8,895 nucleotides of DNA from Mariniphaga sp964540165 (GTDB taxonomy: Bacteria > Bacteroidota > Bacteroidia > Bacteroidales > Prolixibacteraceae), in the NCBI GenBank assembly GCA_964540165.1, contig CAZILU010000128.1:1-8895 (forward strand). The letters are read 5' to 3'. Below the pieces are notes generated by a model. The model worked only from the letters and a program-made list of their open reading frames with translations, did no database searches and was not told where the DNA came from. Positions 7,124-8,895 of this stretch are shown one piece after another (positions within the stretch are counted from its first letter, which is position 1; each line of letters opens with the position of its first letter). Made by a program: the position numbers and the translations under genes.

Positions 7124-7143
7124 AGACAAGGCATGCCTTGTCT
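7124..7143. repeat. REP-like 20-base perfect palindrome
   Basis: AGACAAGGCATGCCTTGTCT is a perfect inverted repeat of ten bases per arm, starting right after the carrier stop codon. The surrounding GTAA...CTCC context resembles the GTAGAGAC...GTCTCTAC palindromes that are scattered as REP-type elements in many Bacteroidetes genomes. It could fold into a hairpin in the operon mRNA, but no T tract follows, so it is not a standard terminator. Confidence 0.75.
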
Positions 7144-7152
7144 CCCCTCCCG

Positions 7153-7201
7153 CAAACCACAAACAACAAACAACGAACAACAAACAACGAACAACGAACA
7201 A
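7153..7201. repeat. Heptanucleotide tandem array (CRAACAA) before the carboxyltransferase gene
   Basis: Six exact 7-base units run from 7160 to 7201 in the order CAAACAA, CAAACAA, CGAACAA, CAAACAA, CGAACAA, CGAACAA; a seventh with one mismatch (CAAACCA) precedes them at 7153. One A separates the array from the ATG at 7203. There is no Shine-Dalgarno sequence, so ribosomes would load on this unstructured, A-rich, G-poor leader. The variant order shows it is an old, partly diverged array. Confidence 0.9.
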
Positions 7202-7202
7202 A

Positions 7203-8738
7203 ATGAATCTACAGGAAAAATACGATAAACTAAACACCATGCACCGTCAGGCCGAGCTGGGCGGTGGTGAAGAGCGAATAGCCAAACTCCACCTGTCGGG
7301 ACGAAAGACCGCCCGCGAGCGGGTATTGCAGCTGCTTGATCCCGGAACCTTTACCGAGATCGACAAGCTGGTAACCCATCAGTGCCACGACTTTGGCATG
7401 GAGGAGAACAAGATCCCCGGCGACGGGGTGGTGACCGGCTACGGGAAGATCGAAGGCCGGTTGGTTTATGTTTTTGCGCAGGACTTCACCGTGTTCGGGG
7501 GATCGTTAAGCCGCACCAATGCCAACAAAATAGTTAAGATCCAGCATCTGGCGATGCAGAATGGTGCCCCGGTGATCGGTCTGAACGATTCGGGCGGTGC
7601 CCGCATCCAGGAGGGGGTGGAGAGCCTGGCCGGCTATGCCGACATCTTCTACAACAACGTCACTGCCTCGGGTGTTATCCCGCAGATATCGGCCATTTTG
7701 GGCCCCTGTGCCGGCGGGGCGGTATACTCCCCTGCCCTCACCGACTTTATCTTCATGGTCAACGAGAAGAGCCACATGTTCGTCACCGGTCCGGAGGTGA
7801 TCAAAACGGTCACCCACGAGGATGTCACCAAAGAGGAGCTGGGAGGAGCCAAAACACACAGCACCCGCAGCGGCGTTGTCCACTTCACGGGTAACGATGA
7901 AGAGCAGACGCTGATGATGATCCGTGAGCTGATCAGCTTTCTCCCCGCCAACAACATGGAAGACCCGCCAACCAAGAGCTGCGTCGATCCCGCCGAACGC
8001 GCCGATGAGCTGTTACAGGCGCTGGTGCCCGCCGATCCCAACAAACCTTACGACATGCATGAACTGATTCAGAACGTGATCGATGACCACCACTTCCTGG
8101 AGGTTCAGCCCAACCACGCACCCAACATCATCTGCGGGTTTGCACGGTTCGCGGGACAGCCGGCAGGGATCGTAGCCAATCAGCCGGCCCACCTGGCAGG
8201 GGTATTAGACATCAACGCATCGGCCAAAGCTGCCCGCTTCGTGCGGTTCTGCGATGCCTTCAACCTGCCGCTGGTCACCTTCGTCGATGTACCCGGCTTT
8301 CTACCCGGCACCGCTCAGGAGTTCGGGGGAATCATCAAACACGGCGCCAAACTGCTCTATGCCTTCGCCGAAGCCACCGTGCCAAAAATCACACTCATCA
8401 CCCGCAAAGCCTATGGAGGCGCCTACGACGTCATGTCGAGCAAACACTTAGGGGCCGATGTAAACTATGCGTTCCCCACCGCCGAAATCGCCGTCATGGG
8501 CCCGGAAGGCGCTATCAATATCCTTTATAAAGATAAGCAGTCGCCCGAAGAGCGCTCCCTGGCCGTAGAACAGTATCGCGATAAATTCGCCAACCCCTAT
8601 ACCGCCGCATCCCTGGGGTATATCGATGAGATTATCATGCCCCGGAATACCCGAAAGAAAATCATCGATGCCCTGGAGATGACCCGAAATAAACGGAAGT
8701 CAAATCCGCCGAAAAAACATGGAAATATACCGTTATAA
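7203..8738 (+). CDS. pccB: Acyl-CoA carboxylase beta (carboxyltransferase) subunit, likely propionyl-CoA
   Basis: Predicted 511-residue cytoplasmic carboxyltransferase that moves the carboxyl group from carboxybiotin to an acyl-CoA, most likely propionyl-CoA to methylmalonyl-CoA. It has two crotonase-like halves. The first has FTVFGGSLS, NDSGGARIQEG and the oxyanion loop GPCAGGAV at 167-174; the second has FVDVPGFLPGT, the RKAYGGAYDVM loop (GGA at 405-407) and NYAFPTAEIAVMGPEGA. D409 in GGAYDVM matches the Asp that, in Streptomyces PccB, is associated with propionyl- rather than acetyl-CoA preference. The length is normal for the family and the C-terminal KHGNIPL is typical of it. Adjacent biotin carboxylase and carrier genes, with no membrane decarboxylase subunit in view, favour an ATP-dependent carboxylase over the sodium-pumping methylmalonyl-CoA decarboxylase, whose MmdA subunit is closely related. 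It lies 79 bases after the carrier gene, across a palindrome and a heptad array. Confidence 0.95.
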   Translation: MNLQEKYDKLNTMHRQAELGGGEERIAKLHLSGRKTARERVLQLLDPGTFTEIDKLVTHQCHDFGMEENKIPGDGVVTGYGKIEGRLVYVFAQDFTVFGGSLSRTNANKIVKIQHLAMQNGAPVIGLNDSGGARIQEGVESLAGYADIFYNNVTASGVIPQISAILGPCAGGAVYSPALTDFIFMVNEKSHMFVTGPEVIKTVTHEDVTKEELGGAKTHSTRSGVVHFTGNDEEQTLMMIRELISFLPANNMEDPPTKSCVDPAERADELLQALVPADPNKPYDMHELIQNVIDDHHFLEVQPNHAPNIICGFARFAGQPAGIVANQPAHLAGVLDINASAKAARFVRFCDAFNLPLVTFVDVPGFLPGTAQEFGGIIKHGAKLLYAFAEATVPKITLITRKAYGGAYDVMSSKHLGADVNYAFPTAEIAVMGPEGAINILYKDKQSPEERSLAVEQYRDKFANPYTAASLGYIDEIIMPRNTRKKIIDALEMTRNKRKSNPPKKHGNIPL

Positions 8739-8755
8739 TTAACAACTGAGATAAA

Positions 8756-8772
8756 AAATGGTGAAACCATTT
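8756..8772. repeat. Inverted repeat overlapping the rpsF promoter -33 element
   Basis: AAATGGT at 8756-8762 is the exact complement of ACCATTT at 8766-8772, with GAA between. Its right arm shares three bases with the TTTG -33 box (8770-8773). No T tract follows, so it is a poor terminator for the carboxylase operon. It lies upstream of the expected transcription start, so it would act as DNA, for example an operator, or be part of the pccB transcript end. Confidence 0.45.
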
Positions 8773-8800
8773 GAAATCTATCATTTTATTTCTAATTTTG
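8770..8800 (+). promoter_or_regulatory. Bacteroides-type primary sigma promoter for rpsF
   Basis: TTTG at 8770-8773 and TAATTTTG at 8793-8800 match the Bacteroides -33/-7 consensus (TTTG, TAnnTTTG) at every fixed position, with a 19-base spacer. Transcription should begin near 8806, leaving a leader of about 35 nt before the S6 start codon. It is the best promoter match in the window and separates the ribosomal protein operon from the carboxylase operon. Confidence 0.8.
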
Positions 8801-8841
8801 CGCCCTCGAAATTTACAATGTTTAATTTAAAATTGATGTTT

Positions 8842-8895
8842 ATGTTGAATCAGTACGAAACCGTTTTCATTTGTACTCCCGTTTTATCTGAGCCA
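8842..8895 (+). CDS. rpsF: Ribosomal protein S6, N-terminal 18 codons (cut by window edge)
   Basis: The reading MLNQYETVFICTPVLSEP runs open to the last base of the window and matches the start of Bacteroidetes S6, which I recall as MNxYETVFILTPVLSD. S6 binds S18 on the platform of the 30S subunit. ATG 8842 is chosen because it gives the family N-terminus after only one extra residue; in-frame ATGs at 8836 and 8818 would add 2 or 8 residues. A consensus promoter lies about 40 bases upstream. In relatives rpsR and rplI usually follow, which cannot be seen here. Confidence 0.87.
   Translation, partial: MLNQYETVFICTPVLSEP

Noticed and set aside
1..8895. CRISPR array, tRNA, rRNA or transposase gene
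   Set aside because: No spaced direct repeats of CRISPR size, no cloverleaf or rRNA sequence and no transposase reading were seen.

Overview
This window looks like a stretch of a Bacteroidales-type (Bacteroidetes) chromosome from a draft or metagenomic assembly. Three things point there: the closest remembered forms of the proteins (a split acyl-CoA carboxylase with a beta subunit ending in KHGNIPL, and an exported tricorn-like S41 peptidase); a textbook Bacteroides primary-sigma promoter (TTTG-N19-TAATTTTG) near the right end; and start codons without strong Shine-Dalgarno sequences. Coding sequence is GC-rich while the spacers are very AT-rich. A run of ten Ns marks an assembly gap. Genus cannot be read from the sequence alone.

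Layout, all confident genes on the + strand. (1) 123-1070: a TIGR01212/YhcC/YtqA-type radical SAM protein, preceded by a heptanucleotide repeat array. (2) 1147-4446: a complete 1099-residue tricorn-like protease with a signal peptide. (3) 4447-5146: a 700-base AT-rich spacer without a convincing gene; it holds one strong intrinsic terminator unattached to any recognisable gene, a weaker terminator-like hairpin, weak promoter candidates and a dyad just before the next gene. (4) 5147-8738: a three-gene operon for a biotin-dependent acyl-CoA carboxylase, most likely propionyl-CoA carboxylase: biotin carboxylase, biotin carrier protein (interrupted by the N gap) and carboxyltransferase. A 20-base perfect REP-like palindrome and a second heptanucleotide array sit between the carrier and carboxyltransferase genes. 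(5) 8842-8895: the first 18 codons of ribosomal protein S6 (rpsF), running off the right edge behind the near-perfect promoter.

Working together: the biotin carboxylase charges biotin on the carrier with CO2 using ATP and bicarbonate, and the carboxyltransferase moves it to propionyl-CoA to give methylmalonyl-CoA, the entry to (or, in reverse, the exit from) the succinate/propionate route. The radical SAM protein and the tricorn-like protease have no obvious functional tie to the carboxylase.

I see no convincing novel multi-gene system here. The most unusual signals are the two unrelated heptanucleotide arrays, each ending at or within a few bases of a start codon, the REP-like palindrome inside an operon, the orphan terminator that could end a small RNA, and an N gap that probably hides more sequence than ten bases.
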